A stretch of DNA of 64,000 nucleotides from an uncultured Pelagibacteraceae bacterium (GTDB lineage Bacteria; Pseudomonadota; Alphaproteobacteria; Pelagibacterales; Pelagibacteraceae): positions 1-64,000 of the forward strand of contig CACHHD010000001.1 in NCBI GenBank assembly GCA_902579605.1. The letters are read 5' to 3'. The notes under the pieces are model-generated. The model saw only the letters and a program-made list of their open reading frames with translations, made no database searches and had not been told where the DNA came from. Positions 41,575 through 50,569 of the stretch are shown piece by piece. The position numbers were made by a program, and so were the translations under genes. Numbering within the stretch: position 1 is the stretch's first letter; the number at the start of each line of letters is the position of its first letter.

Positions 41575-41583
41575 AAAACATTT

Positions 41584-42600
41584 ATGAATATTGAAGATAT
41601 AGCAAAAAAGATGTGCGCTAAAGGCAAAGGAATATTAGCAGCGGATGAAAGCACTGGTACCATCGCTAAAAGATTTAAAAGTATTAATGTAGAAAACTTA
41701 GAAAAAAATAGATTAATTTTTAGACAAACTTTATTTAATTCAAGTGGGATGAAAGATTATATAGGAGGGGTAATTCTCTTCGATGAAACCATTAAACAGA
41801 AAACTACTTTAGGACTTACAATACCTGAATTAATCCTAGAACATGGTGCAATTCCAGGGATAAAAGTAGACAAAGGAGCTAAGTCTTTAGCAGGTTCAAG
41901 TGAGGAAACAGTCACTGAAGGTCTAGATGGTTTAAGGGAAAGATTAAAGGAATACTATAGCCTAGGTGCAAGATTTACAAAATGGAGAGCGGTATATAAA
42001 ATTACAGATAAATATCCATCATCTCAATCAATAAAATCAAACGCCCACGCGTTAGCGAGATACGCTGCTTTAGTTCAAGAAGCTAAAATGGTTCCGATAA
42101 TAGAACCAGAAGTTTTGATGGACGGATCTCACGATATAAAAAAATGTTATCAAGTAACTTCAAATGTTTTAAACGAATGTTATAATGAGCTCTCAATTCA
42201 TAAAATTAATCTTAAAGGAACTGTTTTAAAGCCAAATATGATTATACCAGGGTCAGAGTGTAAAAAAAAATCTAGCGCAAAAGAAATAGCTAAAGAAACT
42301 TTGCATTGTCTTAAAAAAAACGTTCCAAGTGAAGTTCCTAGCATAGCCTTTTTATCTGGTGGTCAGTCTGAAATAGAAGCTAGCAAAAATTTAAATGAGA
42401 TTAATAAAATTAATAATACAAATTTTCTAATAACTTTCTCTTATGGGAGGGGATTGCAAGCTAGTGCATTAAAAGAATTTGGTAAAAACCAGGAAAATAT
42501 TGAGAATATCCAAAAAGCGTTTAATCACAGGGCTAGGATGAATGGTCTTTCCTCAAAAGGAGAGTGGGCAGAGAATTTAGAAAAAGAATCGGCAGCTTAA
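41584..42600 (+). CDS. Class I fructose-bisphosphate aldolase
   Basis: 338 aa. Schiff-base aldolase of the animal/plant-like class I type: GKGILAADESTGTIAKRF near the N-terminus, KTTLGLTIPELIL, and the catalytic Lys216 in GTVLKPNMI; C-terminal FSYGRGLQASALK. It cleaves or makes fructose 1,6-bisphosphate without metal. It lies 9 bp after pgk in the position where many alphaproteobacteria keep an aldolase gene. Confidence 0.95.
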   Translation: MNIEDIAKKMCAKGKGILAADESTGTIAKRFKSINVENLEKNRLIFRQTLFNSSGMKDYIGGVILFDETIKQKTTLGLTIPELILEHGAIPGIKVDKGAKSLAGSSEETVTEGLDGLRERLKEYYSLGARFTKWRAVYKITDKYPSSQSIKSNAHALARYAALVQEAKMVPIIEPEVLMDGSHDIKKCYQVTSNVLNECYNELSIHKINLKGTVLKPNMIIPGSECKKKSSAKEIAKETLHCLKKNVPSEVPSIAFLSGGQSEIEASKNLNEINKINNTNFLITFSYGRGLQASALKEFGKNQENIENIQKAFNHRARMNGLSSKGEWAENLEKESAA

Positions 42601-42605
42601 TTAAA

Positions 42606-43208
42606 TTGAATAAAATAGTATATTTAATTTCCCCAAAAGAGATTAATAAAAGTTTTTACAGTGACCTGGAGAAAGTTTTGTCATACGGAAATGTAAAATT
42701 CTTTCAACTAAGAATAAAAGATAAAAAAAAAAATAATATTATAAAAATTGCAAAAAAAATTAAGGCAATTACCAATAAATATAAAATAAAATTTATAATT
42801 AATGATAATTATAAATTAGTTTCAAAAATTAATGCTGATGGCTGTCACATGGGTCAATTTGATGGTTCAATTAAAATTGCTAGAAAAAAACTAAAAAAAA
42901 AGATTTTAGGTGTCACATGTCATAATTCATTATCACTTGCAAAGAAGGCAGTCGAATATAAAGCAGATTATTTAGCATTTGGCTCATTTTACAAATCTAA
43001 ACTTAAACCAAATGCTTCAAGGGCAAATTTTAAAGTTTTAAATCAAGTTAAAAAAAAAATTAATAAACCTGTTGTCGTAATTGGTGGGATTAATAATTTA
43101 AACTATAAAAAATTAATGAAATTAGGTGCTAAATATATTGCAATATCAAGTTTTATTTGGGATAACCCCAAATTAAAACCAGAGTTTGCAATAAAAAAAT
43201 TTAAATGA
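42606..43208 (+). CDS. thiE: Thiamine phosphate synthase-like protein
   Basis: About 200 aa TIM-barrel protein. ThiE features: FQLRIKD, FIINDNYKLVSKINADGCHMGQFDGS, GVTCHNS, ADYLAFGSFYKS and VVVIGGINN. It would join HMP-PP and thiazole phosphate to thiamine phosphate. I place the start at TTG 42606, six bases after the fba stop, where homology begins. A GTG at 42564 inside fba is an alternative; its AAGGAG is only one base away, too close to act as a ribosome site. Very Lys-rich, so substrate details could differ. Confidence 0.8.
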   Translation: MNKIVYLISPKEINKSFYSDLEKVLSYGNVKFFQLRIKDKKKNNIIKIAKKIKAITNKYKIKFIINDNYKLVSKINADGCHMGQFDGSIKIARKKLKKKILGVTCHNSLSLAKKAVEYKADYLAFGSFYKSKLKPNASRANFKVLNQVKKKINKPVVVIGGINNLNYKKLMKLGAKYIAISSFIWDNPKLKPEFAIKKFK

Positions 43209-43768
43209 AAATCACAGCTAACGAGATAAAAATAGGAATGATAATTGAACATAAAGATGATTTGTGGAATGTATTAAAAATCCAACATGTAAAACCTGGT
43301 AAGGGTGGAGCTTTCAATCAAGTTGAACTAAAAAGTATAATGAAAGGTACAAAGTTGAATGAGAGATTTAGATCAAGTGAAAATATAGAAAAGGCAGAAG
43401 TTGATGAAAAAAAATTTAATTTTTTATATTCTGATGACAATAACTCTTTCTTCATGGATAATGTAAATTTTGAACAAATTTCGATGCCAAATAAATTAAT
43501 AAATGAAAAAGCTAAGTTGCTTAAAGAAAATTTGGAAGTAACAATTTCTTTATTAGATGACAAACCGATAGCTATCGAGTTGCCAAAAAATCTTCAGTGT
43601 GTTGTTGAGTCAACTGATGCAGTAGTTAAGGGTCAAACTGCAGCGTCCTCGTACAAGCCAGCAAAATTAGACAATGGACTTAAAATCTCTGTTCCACCAT
43701 TCATAGCTAGTGGAGATAAGATAATTATAGATACTAGAAGTTTAGAATACGTGAAAAAAATTAATTAG
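43205..43768 (+). CDS. efp: Elongation factor P
   Basis: 187 aa, three OB-like domains. Relieves ribosome stalling at polyproline. The tip loop is HVKPGKGGAF with Lys33 at the site that is beta-lysylated in many bacteria; the modification genes (epmA/epmB) are not in the window. It overlaps the thiE stop by 4 bp (ATGA) and ends directly before suhB. Confidence 0.96.
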   Translation: MKITANEIKIGMIIEHKDDLWNVLKIQHVKPGKGGAFNQVELKSIMKGTKLNERFRSSENIEKAEVDEKKFNFLYSDDNNSFFMDNVNFEQISMPNKLINEKAKLLKENLEVTISLLDDKPIAIELPKNLQCVVESTDAVVKGQTAASSYKPAKLDNGLKISVPPFIASGDKIIIDTRSLEYVKKIN

Positions 43769-44578
43769 ATGAGAATTAACTCACCAAAGCTAAATATTAT
43801 GCATAGAGCCTGCATGAAAGCTTCCAAATCCTTAATTCGAGACTTTGGGGAAATTGAAAAATTACAAGTTTCTGCAAAAGGGCCGGGTGATTTTGTTTCA
43901 TCGGCTGATAAAAGAACTGAAAAAATTTTGATAGAAGAGTTGCTTAAATCTTACCCTGAATATGGAATATTTAGTGAGGAAGCAGGAAAAATAAATGAAA
44001 AAAATAAAATTAATAGATGGATTATAGATCCTATAGACGGAACAAGTAATTTTTTAAATGGAATACCTCAATTTGCTATCTCTATAGGTTATGAGGAAAA
44101 TGGTAAAATTTTAACAGGATTAACTTATGATCCAATTAAGAATGAACTTTTTTTCGCTGAAAGTGGTAGTGGAGCTTTTTTGAATAACACAAGGATAAGA
44201 GTATCTAAAAAAAAAAATTTAAAAAATTCAATTATCGGTACTGGAGGACCAAAAAGTAATAGTAAAATTAAAAACGAGATATTTGATGAATTTCTTAGTG
44301 TTTCAAAGAATGTTGATATTCCATTAAGAAGGTTTGGGAGCGCATCTTTAGACCTTGCAAACGTTGCTTGTGGAAGATTCGACGGGTTTTGGCAAAGGGA
44401 ACTAAATTATTGGGATATAGCAGCTGGCATAGTTATAATAAAAGAAGCTGGGGGATTTGTGGATTATCTAGACAATGATCCAAATAACAATAAAAAATAT
44501 AGTTTAATTGCGTCTAATTCTTTAATTCATAGAGAATTGCATGATTTGATATCTAAAAAAAATATTGAGAATAATTAA
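43769..44578 (+). CDS. suhB: Inositol monophosphatase family protein (SuhB-like)
   Basis: 269 aa Mg-dependent phosphatase. Metal ligands: Glu70/Glu71 in FSEEAG, DPIDGTSNF at 87-95, and WDIAAG near the C-terminus. It may hydrolyse inositol 1-phosphate or similar phosphates; E. coli SuhB also acts in rRNA antitermination. The efp-suhB-rpmE order is common in alphaproteobacteria. It starts on the base after the efp stop. Confidence 0.9.
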   Translation: MRINSPKLNIMHRACMKASKSLIRDFGEIEKLQVSAKGPGDFVSSADKRTEKILIEELLKSYPEYGIFSEEAGKINEKNKINRWIIDPIDGTSNFLNGIPQFAISIGYEENGKILTGLTYDPIKNELFFAESGSGAFLNNTRIRVSKKKNLKNSIIGTGGPKSNSKIKNEIFDEFLSVSKNVDIPLRRFGSASLDLANVACGRFDGFWQRELNYWDIAAGIVIIKEAGGFVDYLDNDPNNNKKYSLIASNSLIHRELHDLISKKNIENN

Positions 44579-44600
44579 TTTATAAGATAATAGTCTCCCA

Positions 44601-44822
44601 ATGAAAAAGAAAATACATCCAAACTATCACAAAATAAAAGTAGTTATGACAGATGGTTCAGAGTTTGAAACTATGTCCACTTGGGGTAAAGAGAATGATG
44701 TTTTAAAGCTGGATATTGATCCAAAATCCCATTTTGCTTGGACTGGCGGTTCTCAAAAAGTTTTAGATAAAGGTAGAGTGAGTCGTTATAATAAAAAGTT
44801 TAGCAATCTAAGAAAAAAATAA
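44601..44822 (+). CDS. rpmE: 50S ribosomal protein L31
   Basis: 73 aa. Matches alphaproteobacterial L31: [41 protein letters not shown] and [10 protein letters not shown]. It has no zinc-binding cysteines, so it is the Cys-less form usual in this class. It lies 2 bp from the TrcR-like gene. Confidence 0.96.
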   Translation: MKKKIHPNYHKIKVVMTDGSEFETMSTWGKENDVLKLDIDPKSHFAWTGGSQKVLDKGRVSRYNKKFSNLRKK

Positions 44823-44824
44823 TC

Positions 44825-45427
44825 ATGCAAGAATATCCTTTTATGCCCAAAGCTACAGCTGTTTGGTTGGTAGAAAATACTAATTTAACATTTAAGCAAA
44901 TAGCAAAATTTTGTAACTTGCATGAACTAGAAGTTAAAGGAATAGCCGATGGTGATGTTGCAAAGGGTATTAAAGCATATAATCCGATTTTAGCGGGTCA
45001 ACTTTCTAGGGATGAAATTGATGAATGCTCTAAAGATCCAGAAAGAAATTTAAATCTTATAAAAAAAGACACTAACATTCAAATTAAAGAAAGAAAAAAA
45101 CCAAAATATACTCCATTATCAAAAAGACAAGACAGACCGGATGCAATACTTTGGTTATGTAAGAATGCTCCTGAATTAACAGATGGTCAAATTTCAAAGT
45201 TGGTAGGGAGTACTAAAGGGACTGTCTCTTTAATAAGAAAAAGAAGTTATTGGAATTTTTCAAACCTTAAACCCAGAGATCCTGTAATTTTAGCACTATG
45301 TTCACAGGAGTCATTTCAACTAGCGTGGGACAAGGCCAAAAGAAGGGTTGTAAGAGAAAAAAAAAGATTATTAAGAGAGGAAAAAAAGCTTAAAAAAGAA
45401 AAATCTGAAACAAAAGAAGTTGGATAA
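44825..45427 (+). CDS. DUF1013 family regulator (TrcR-like)
   Basis: 200 aa. Typical DUF1013 sequence: PFMPKATAVWLVENTNLTF, FCNLHELEVKGIADGDVA and a second helix-turn-helix-like unit (RPDAILWLCKNAPELTDGQISKLVGSTKGTV, seen in parts). The family is restricted to alphaproteobacteria; one member, TrcR, was named a cell-cycle transcriptional regulator. The C-terminal 40 residues are a Lys/Arg/Glu tail. No clear Shine-Dalgarno precedes it. Confidence 0.88.
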   Translation: MQEYPFMPKATAVWLVENTNLTFKQIAKFCNLHELEVKGIADGDVAKGIKAYNPILAGQLSRDEIDECSKDPERNLNLIKKDTNIQIKERKKPKYTPLSKRQDRPDAILWLCKNAPELTDGQISKLVGSTKGTVSLIRKRSYWNFSNLKPRDPVILALCSQESFQLAWDKAKRRVVREKKRLLREEKKLKKEKSETKEVG

Positions 45428-45465
45428 TTTAAGGAATTAACTAATAAGAAATATAGACAATTGTC

Positions 45466-45475
45466 CACTTAAGTG
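45466..45475. repeat. Perfect 10-bp palindrome upstream of rpsU
   Basis: CACTTAAGTG is a perfect inverted repeat 20 bases upstream of the rpsU ribosome site. It could be an operator or chance; no partner site was found. Confidence 0.3.
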
Positions 45476-45494
45476 CTAACTACCATCAAAAAAC

Positions 45495-45500
45495 AGGAGG
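45495..45500 (+). promoter_or_regulatory. Perfect Shine-Dalgarno that sets an AUU start for rpsU
   Basis: AGGAGG is fully complementary to the usual anti-Shine-Dalgarno and is followed by five Ts and then ATT at 45506. Five bases is ideal spacing. Neighbouring genes (efp, suhB, rpmE, trcR) have weak or no such site, so this one stands out. Confidence 0.8.
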
Positions 45501-45505
45501 TTTTT

Positions 45506-45700
45506 ATTAAAATAGAAGTTAAAGATAATAACGTTGAACAAGCTATAAGAGTTTTAAAAAGAAAACTTCAAAAAGAGGGTTTTTTTAAAGTAATGAAAAT
45601 GAAAAGTACCTATGAAAAACCATCTGAAAAGAAAAAAAGAATTAAGACTGAGAACTTAAAAAGAATAAAAAAACAACAAAAATTAAGAAATAGATACTAA
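45506..45700 (+). CDS. rpsU: 30S ribosomal protein S21, probable AUU start
   Basis: 64 aa if translated from ATT at 45506. Alignment with alphaproteobacterial S21 (M-x-V-x-V-x-DNNV) puts residue 1 exactly at this ATT: IKIEVKDNNVEQAIRVLKRK, then EGFFKVMK and YEKPSEKKKR. No ATG is available at this end. The only upstream in-frame start, GTG 45473, would add 11 residues that read through the AGGAGG site and has no ribosome site of its own. S21 sits by the anti-Shine-Dalgarno on the ribosome, so a strong site with a weak start suggests autoregulation. Confidence 0.88.
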   Translation: MKIEVKDNNVEQAIRVLKRKLQKEGFFKVMKMKSTYEKPSEKKKRIKTENLKRIKKQQKLRNRY

Positions 45701-45718
45701 TTTATTTATGAGGATTAT

Positions 45719-45922
45719 ATGCCACAAGGTAAAGTTAAATGGTTTAGCGCTAAAAAAGGGTATGGGTTTATAAGAGAAGACAACAAAGAAAGAGATATTT
45801 TTTTACATATTTCAGAATTAGAAAATTCTAAACTAAGAGTGTTAAAAGAAAACCAGAGTTTAAAGTTTGATATAAAGGAAGATAAAGAAAAACTTCAAGC
45901 TATCAACCTCAAAAAAATTTAG
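45719..45922 (+). CDS. Cold-shock domain protein
   Basis: 67 aa single CSD. RNP1 KKGYGFIRED and RNP2 DIFLHISEL are both visible, with opening PQGKVKWFSAKKG. Binds single-stranded RNA/DNA and melts structure. A GAGGA lies six bases before the ATG. It is 18 bp after rpsU, and tRNA-fMet starts 5 bp after its stop. Confidence 0.94.
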   Translation: MPQGKVKWFSAKKGYGFIREDNKERDIFLHISELENSKLRVLKENQSLKFDIKEDKEKLQAINLKKI

Positions 45923-45927
45923 TCTAT

Positions 45928-45989
<62 letters not shown>

Positions 45990-46004
<15 letters not shown>

Positions 46005-47207
46005 ATCATTAAGTTTTTTTTCGTTAAAAACATTAAGAAATTCTTTGCTCATTTTTTCTGAATTAAAATTATTTATAATTAATTTTTTTCCTCTTTTCAC
46101 TTTTTTTTTCCAGCTATTTTCGTTAGACAAAAAATCCCTTAATAATTTTGTAACTGACTCCCTGTCACCACTTTTAATTATATTAGCTACTTTATTATTT
46201 AAATACTCTTTCACACCGCCAACACTAGTTGCAATAACTGGTGTCTCAACGTACAGAGACTCGGCTATAGAATAACCAAACCCCTCAAAATCCTTCGTAA
46301 GTGATAGTGTCAGATCTAAGTTTTTAAGAATAGTATAACTTTCATTATTTATAAAATTTATTATTTTAAAATATTTTTTTAATTTTTTTTCAAGAATCAA
46401 TTTATTTAATTTATTCAAAAATTTATTATCCCCGCCTCCAATAAAAAAGACTTTAAATTTTTCTTTTTCTTTGTTTTTAAGATTACTAAATGAATGTACT
46501 AAATCTAAATGTCCTTTGTATTCCTCAATTCTAGCGAGAATACCGATTTTTTTTACTCCTCTTTTTGTTTTTAATTGTTTTAAGTTTTGAGTCTTAATTT
46601 TTTTAATATTTAGTCCATTATAAATTATTTTACATTTTGTTTTTTTTCCTATTAAATTTGTATTCTCTTTAATAGAATTTTTAGTTGATTTAGATACAAA
46701 TATAATAGTGATAAATAATGTTGATATAATTTTATTTATTAAATTTATTAAAAAGTTCCAAACTTTTGCTTTTGTATAACAGTGGTGAATTAATAAAAAT
46801 ATTTTTTTTTTCTCTAAAAATTTTAATGATATAGCGGCAGCCATCTCTGATCTAAAATCACCATACCCACCACAGTTTAACAAAACAACCTCAGATTTTA
46901 TATTTTTTAAAATAATAAACATTTGTATTATAGAAAGAAAAAATAAAATTGGTTTAAATAAAAAAAATAATACTTTTAGAATAATGGATTTTAGTTCTAA
47001 ACAATTTAAGGATTGATATTCAATTACACTTATTTGTTTCTTATCACACGACTTTTTAATAGTATCAATTGCAGAATTATTTTTATTGGTTATTATTTTA
47101 AATTTATAATCTTTGCAAGATTTGCTGTTAATAAAGTTTATTAGATGAGTTGTAGTTCCACCATACAAGATGTTTTCTATAACTATTGTAATATTTTTAT
47201 TTTTCAT
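45990..47207 (-). CDS. Glycosyltransferase family 4-like
   Basis: 405 aa, GT-B fold. N-terminal VIENILYGGTTTHLINF is the acceptor-side glycine loop; C-terminal half has the GT4 donor-site pattern: ILARIEEYKGHLDLV, FIGGGDNKFL and EGFGYSIAESLYVETPVIA. A membrane-associated segment lies near 85-105. Very Lys/Asn/Ile-rich like other island genes. The final codons and stop lie in the 3' end of tRNA-fMet. Sugar and acceptor unknown; probably surface glycan. Confidence 0.85.
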
Positions 47208-47235
47208 TTTTTTAGAAAGCTAAACTCAGGTTAAA

Positions 47236-47979
47236 TTAAAAAACTAACTTTATTTCCTCTTTTTCAGGATCGCAGGGTTGATCTAAATTATTAGGTAAAA
47301 TATTTTTTCCTGCTTCAAAAACTGGTTTTTTTTCAAATGTCATTTCAATAACATTTGGATTGCCAGATTTATCTGTTGAACCATAATTGTTAGGATGAAT
47401 GTGAGAAAGCGATAAGTTAAATTTCTCTATAAATTCACTTATCTTATCTAAATTTAAATCAACGTCATGAAATTCAATTATAAGCCCACTTAAATAATTC
47501 TGATTAGAAATAATTTCATCTAGTAACCTATACTCTGAGCCCTCGATATCAATTTTTAAAAGGAATGGTTTTTCAATTTTGTCAAAATCTTTTATAATTT
47601 CATTTAAACTTCCACTAGTTATAAATTTTTTAAATAGATAATTTGAATCATCTTTAAAAAATTTTTTAAACAGAAAATATTTAGATAGTGTTTTTTTTAA
47701 AAAAGGATAATTTAAATTAAAAATTGCAGCACCCAAATCATTATAAATTCTTTTTAACCAGAAAGTTTTATAATTGATTTGATCGAAACAAATAACATTG
47801 GTTTTGTTTTTTTCTTTAAAATCTTTTTCAAAAGAACAATCATCTAATATTCCAAAAGAAACTAGCGTTTTTGTATCATTTATAGTCTGGTTGCCTATTA
47901 AATAACCACCATCATTATTACTTCCAAGTCTTATAAGTTTAAAGTTTTTGTTTGGTTTAAATGAGATAGGTAAACTCAT
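47236..47979 (-). CDS. FkbM-family methyltransferase-like protein
   Basis: 247 aa. The SAM-methyltransferase FkbM pattern is partial: GSNNDGGYLIG near the start, LVSFGILDDCSFE, KIDIEGSEYRLLDEII and LIIEFHDVD. Members O-methylate sugars or lipids in surface polysaccharides. It is in an islet with a GT4, a GT2 and a GNAT-like gene, all minus strand. Substrate unknown. Confidence 0.75.
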   Translation of the reverse strand: MSLPISFKPNKNFKLIRLGSNNDGGYLIGNQTINDTKTLVSFGILDDCSFEKDFKEKNKTNVICFDQINYKTFWLKRIYNDLGAAIFNLNYPFLKKTLSKYFLFKKFFKDDSNYLFKKFITSGSLNEIIKDFDKIEKPFLLKIDIEGSEYRLLDEIISNQNYLSGLIIEFHDVDLNLDKISEFIEKFNLSLSHIHPNNYGSTDKSGNPNVIEMTFEKKPVFEAGKNILPNNLDQPCDPEKEEIKLVF

Positions 47980-47994
47980 ATGTAATTTTCTAAT

Positions 47995-48900
47995 TTATTT
48001 TATCAATTCACTATATAATAAATCGAACTGATAACAATCCGGATTATTTTTATAAAATAATTTGTAACTTGATGTTCTATTAAAGATACTTTTTTTAAAA
48101 GTATTATGTTCAATATTTGCAGATAGATGAATTCTAATAAAAAAAGTCTTTAATTCTCTCGCAATATTATTATGAATTAAATTGTTATGATTAAAATATT
48201 TTTTATGATCTGAGATATATAGTATATCTATGATTTTTAGAAAACCATACATTTGAATTTTTTTTCCTACAAAGTAGATATAATCCTTTGGATCGTCATT
48301 TATGTAGCAAAAAAAATTAAATAAATTTTTGTGCTCATGGTCTTTCATAATTTTTTTGTCCTTTTCAGATAAAAATTTAAAAAAAAATTCTTTATTTTGA
48401 TAAAATTTAGTAGTTTTTCCAAAAAGACTATTAAAATTAAAAATAGGAAAAATAATTGACTTACATTCAACTTGGTAAAAATTAAACTTTTTATAAAGCC
48501 CCTCTAAGGATTTAATAGGTGAAAAGGTAGTTATAAAAATATTTTTTTCTAATAAAGGCAATATTAATCTGAAAGATTGCAATCTGAATTTTTTTTCCAC
48601 AATCCAACTATGTAAATAACAGTGATCACTAAAATCTTTTTTATAATATCTTTTAGAAAAAATTGTTCCCAAAAAACCCAAAATATTTTTTTTCTTGTCC
48701 ATTAATGCGTATCCGATTGGTGCTTCTTGTAAAAATTTAATTTTTAAAATAGATAAAACTTTTTTATTATCTAAGTATTTTTGATTTTTTAAAAATTTTT
48801 CAACAGCAAAATAATCACCCCCTTGATCATAAAAAATTGGTTTTACTTCAATTTCAGGATTTTTTATTTTATTTAATTTGGTAATAAAATCACTAGACAT
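47995..48900 (-). CDS. Possible GNAT-like N-acetyltransferase
   Basis: 301 aa, weakly recognised. The stretch GYALMDKKKNILGFLGTIFSKR, followed by LHSWIVEKKFRLQSFRLILPLLE, looks like beta4 and the acetyl-CoA loop/helix of the GNAT fold. The C-terminal half is divergent and aromatic-rich. Similar proteins occur in polysaccharide clusters, where they may acylate amino sugars. It ends and starts tightly against its neighbours (stop of GT2 at 48901). Function is a guess from fold-like features. Confidence 0.4.
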   Translation of the reverse strand: MSSDFITKLNKIKNPEIEVKPIFYDQGGDYFAVEKFLKNQKYLDNKKVLSILKIKFLQEAPIGYALMDKKKNILGFLGTIFSKRYYKKDFSDHCYLHSWIVEKKFRLQSFRLILPLLEKNIFITTFSPIKSLEGLYKKFNFYQVECKSIIFPIFNFNSLFGKTTKFYQNKEFFFKFLSEKDKKIMKDHEHKNLFNFFCYINDDPKDYIYFVGKKIQMYGFLKIIDILYISDHKKYFNHNNLIHNNIARELKTFFIRIHLSANIEHNTFKKSIFNRTSSYKLFYKNNPDCYQFDLLYSELIK

Positions 48901-49785
48901 TTATTTCAAATATTTATCGATTATTTTTTTTGGAAGAAATAGAAAAAATAAAAATTTGTATTTTTGTAAATTGGATGGTTGTTTAAAAAATAATTTAATT
49001 ACCTTCAATTTATTTCCCTCAATTAAATACTTTTTTATTAATAATGTTTCTAGGAACATTTTTAACTTAGAAAATGATAAATGGCTAAATTTTTTCTTTT
49101 TTTCATGCTCTTTAATCCAACTTTTAATCTCATTAATATTTAAATCTAACCTTTTCCTTGTTAAATTTGACTCATGCAACCGATAATATGCTAATGGCTC
49201 CTGCATTGAATAAATTTTTTCTTTCAAACTTAGTTTTACAAATAAATCAAAATCTCCAATGATGTTGTATTTTTTATTAAAGCTAATTTTTTTAAAAATT
49301 TTCTTTTTAATTAAAGTTGTTAATATAGGCATTTTAAAGTCGTTCAATAAAGATTGCGTAATCATTCCATTGTACAAGGTGTCCCTAGAAAATAATTTAA
49401 TTTTTTTTTCATTTTCATAAAATAGATATAAATTTGAATAAATTATGTTTGATTTTTTTCTTTTTATAAAAGCAACTTGCTTTGTGAGTTTTTCTTTATG
49501 CCACCAGTCATCAGCGTCTAAAAAAGCTAAATACTTACCCCTGCTTTTTTTAATTGCTTGATTTCTAGCATTATATAAATTTAAGAATGATTTTGATTTA
49601 AAGTATTTTATTCTTTTATCTTTCAAAAAGTTTTTTATTTTAAAAAACGTTTCATCCCTTGAAAAATTGTCATATATGATAAGTTCCCAATTCGTATAAG
49701 ATTGGTTTAAAGCACTTTTAACACTATCAGAAATGTAATTTGATGCGTTGTGACAATTACAGATTATGCTTACAAAAGGTTTCAA
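48901..49785 (-). CDS. Glycosyltransferase family 2
   Basis: 294 aa GT-A enzyme. SIICNCHNASNYISDSVKSAL at the start, then LNQSYTNWELIIYDNFSRDET and the DxD-type LAFLDADDWWHKEKL near 90-105; acceptor-side GDFDLFVKLSL and YYRLHESNLT. It transfers a sugar to a surface glycan. Divergent from the deacetylase-like gene by 46 bp. Confidence 0.9.
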   Translation of the reverse strand: MKPFVSIICNCHNASNYISDSVKSALNQSYTNWELIIYDNFSRDETFFKIKNFLKDKRIKYFKSKSFLNLYNARNQAIKKSRGKYLAFLDADDWWHKEKLTKQVAFIKRKKSNIIYSNLYLFYENEKKIKLFSRDTLYNGMITQSLLNDFKMPILTTLIKKKIFKKISFNKKYNIIGDFDLFVKLSLKEKIYSMQEPLAYYRLHESNLTRKRLDLNINEIKSWIKEHEKKKKFSHLSFSKLKMFLETLLIKKYLIEGNKLKVIKLFFKQPSNLQKYKFLFFLFLPKKIIDKYLK

Positions 49786-49831
49786 AGTTATTTTTTTTAT
49801 TTTTATTTAAATTTTTTGTAAATATTTATAT

Positions 49832-50569
49832 ATGTTACATATGAAAATTTTAATTAGATTCGATGACATAGCTGAAAATATGAATTGGCATTTAATGAAT
49901 AAGTGTGAAGCACTTTTTGATGAATTAAACATAAAACCAGTAATGGGGGTCATTCCAAATAACAAAGACAGTGAACTACTCTCTTATCCAAAAAATGATA
50001 ATTTTTGGAGAATTGTAGCAAATTGGCAAACTAAAGGCTGGGAAATTTCTATGCATGGATATAATCATATTTATGATCAAGAAACTAATAAGAATGATTT
50101 TTTCAAATACGGAGGTAAATCAGAATTTTTCGGTCACTCTCTAGAAAATCAATTGTCAAAAATTAAAAAGGGCTTAGAAATTTTTAATAAAAAAAAAATT
50201 AAAATTAGATCTTTTTTTTCACCAAACCATACGTACGATCATAATACTTTCAAGGCTTTAAAATTGTCAGGGATAAATCAAATTATCGATGGTTATGGTT
50301 TAAAACCTTATTTAGAAAATGATATAAAATTTATACCTCAACTCTTTTATAAACCATTTTTTTTACCCTTTGGGCTTCAAACTACTCAGATTCATCTGAA
50401 CTACTGGTCTGAAAAAGATTTTAACAATTTTTCAAAGTTAATTAAAAAACACTCAAATAAAGTAGTCTCATATGATGAGGCTTTACGCCTAACCTCAGAT
50501 AATTTGAGAGATAAAATATTTAATTTTTTTATAAAAAAAATTCTTATCTTTAAGAGAGTAATATTTTAA
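49832..50569 (+). CDS. DUF2334-type polysaccharide deacetylase-like protein
   Basis: 245 aa. NodB-like fold suggested by RFDDIAENMNW (metal Asp pair), VMGVIPNNKD, EISMHGYNHIYDQ (metal His) and FFSPNHTYDHNTFKAL. Similar proteins occur in glycan clusters and are assumed to deacetylate or deacylate sugars. An ATG at 49841 begins directly at KILIRFDD and may be the real start rather than 49832. Only + strand gene of this islet; its stop overlaps the transaldolase stop in TTAA. Confidence 0.78.
   Translation: MLHMKILIRFDDIAENMNWHLMNKCEALFDELNIKPVMGVIPNNKDSELLSYPKNDNFWRIVANWQTKGWEISMHGYNHIYDQETNKNDFFKYGGKSEFFGHSLENQLSKIKKGLEIFNKKKIKIRSFFSPNHTYDHNTFKALKLSGINQIIDGYGLKPYLENDIKFIPQLFYKPFFLPFGLQTTQIHLNYWSEKDFNNFSKLIKKHSNKVVSYDEALRLTSDNLRDKIFNFFIKKILIFKRVIF

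Noticed and set aside
45473-45505. GTG start for rpsU giving a 75-aa S21
   Set aside because: The extra 11 residues read through the AGGAGG site, have no ribosome site of their own and have no counterpart in the S21 family.
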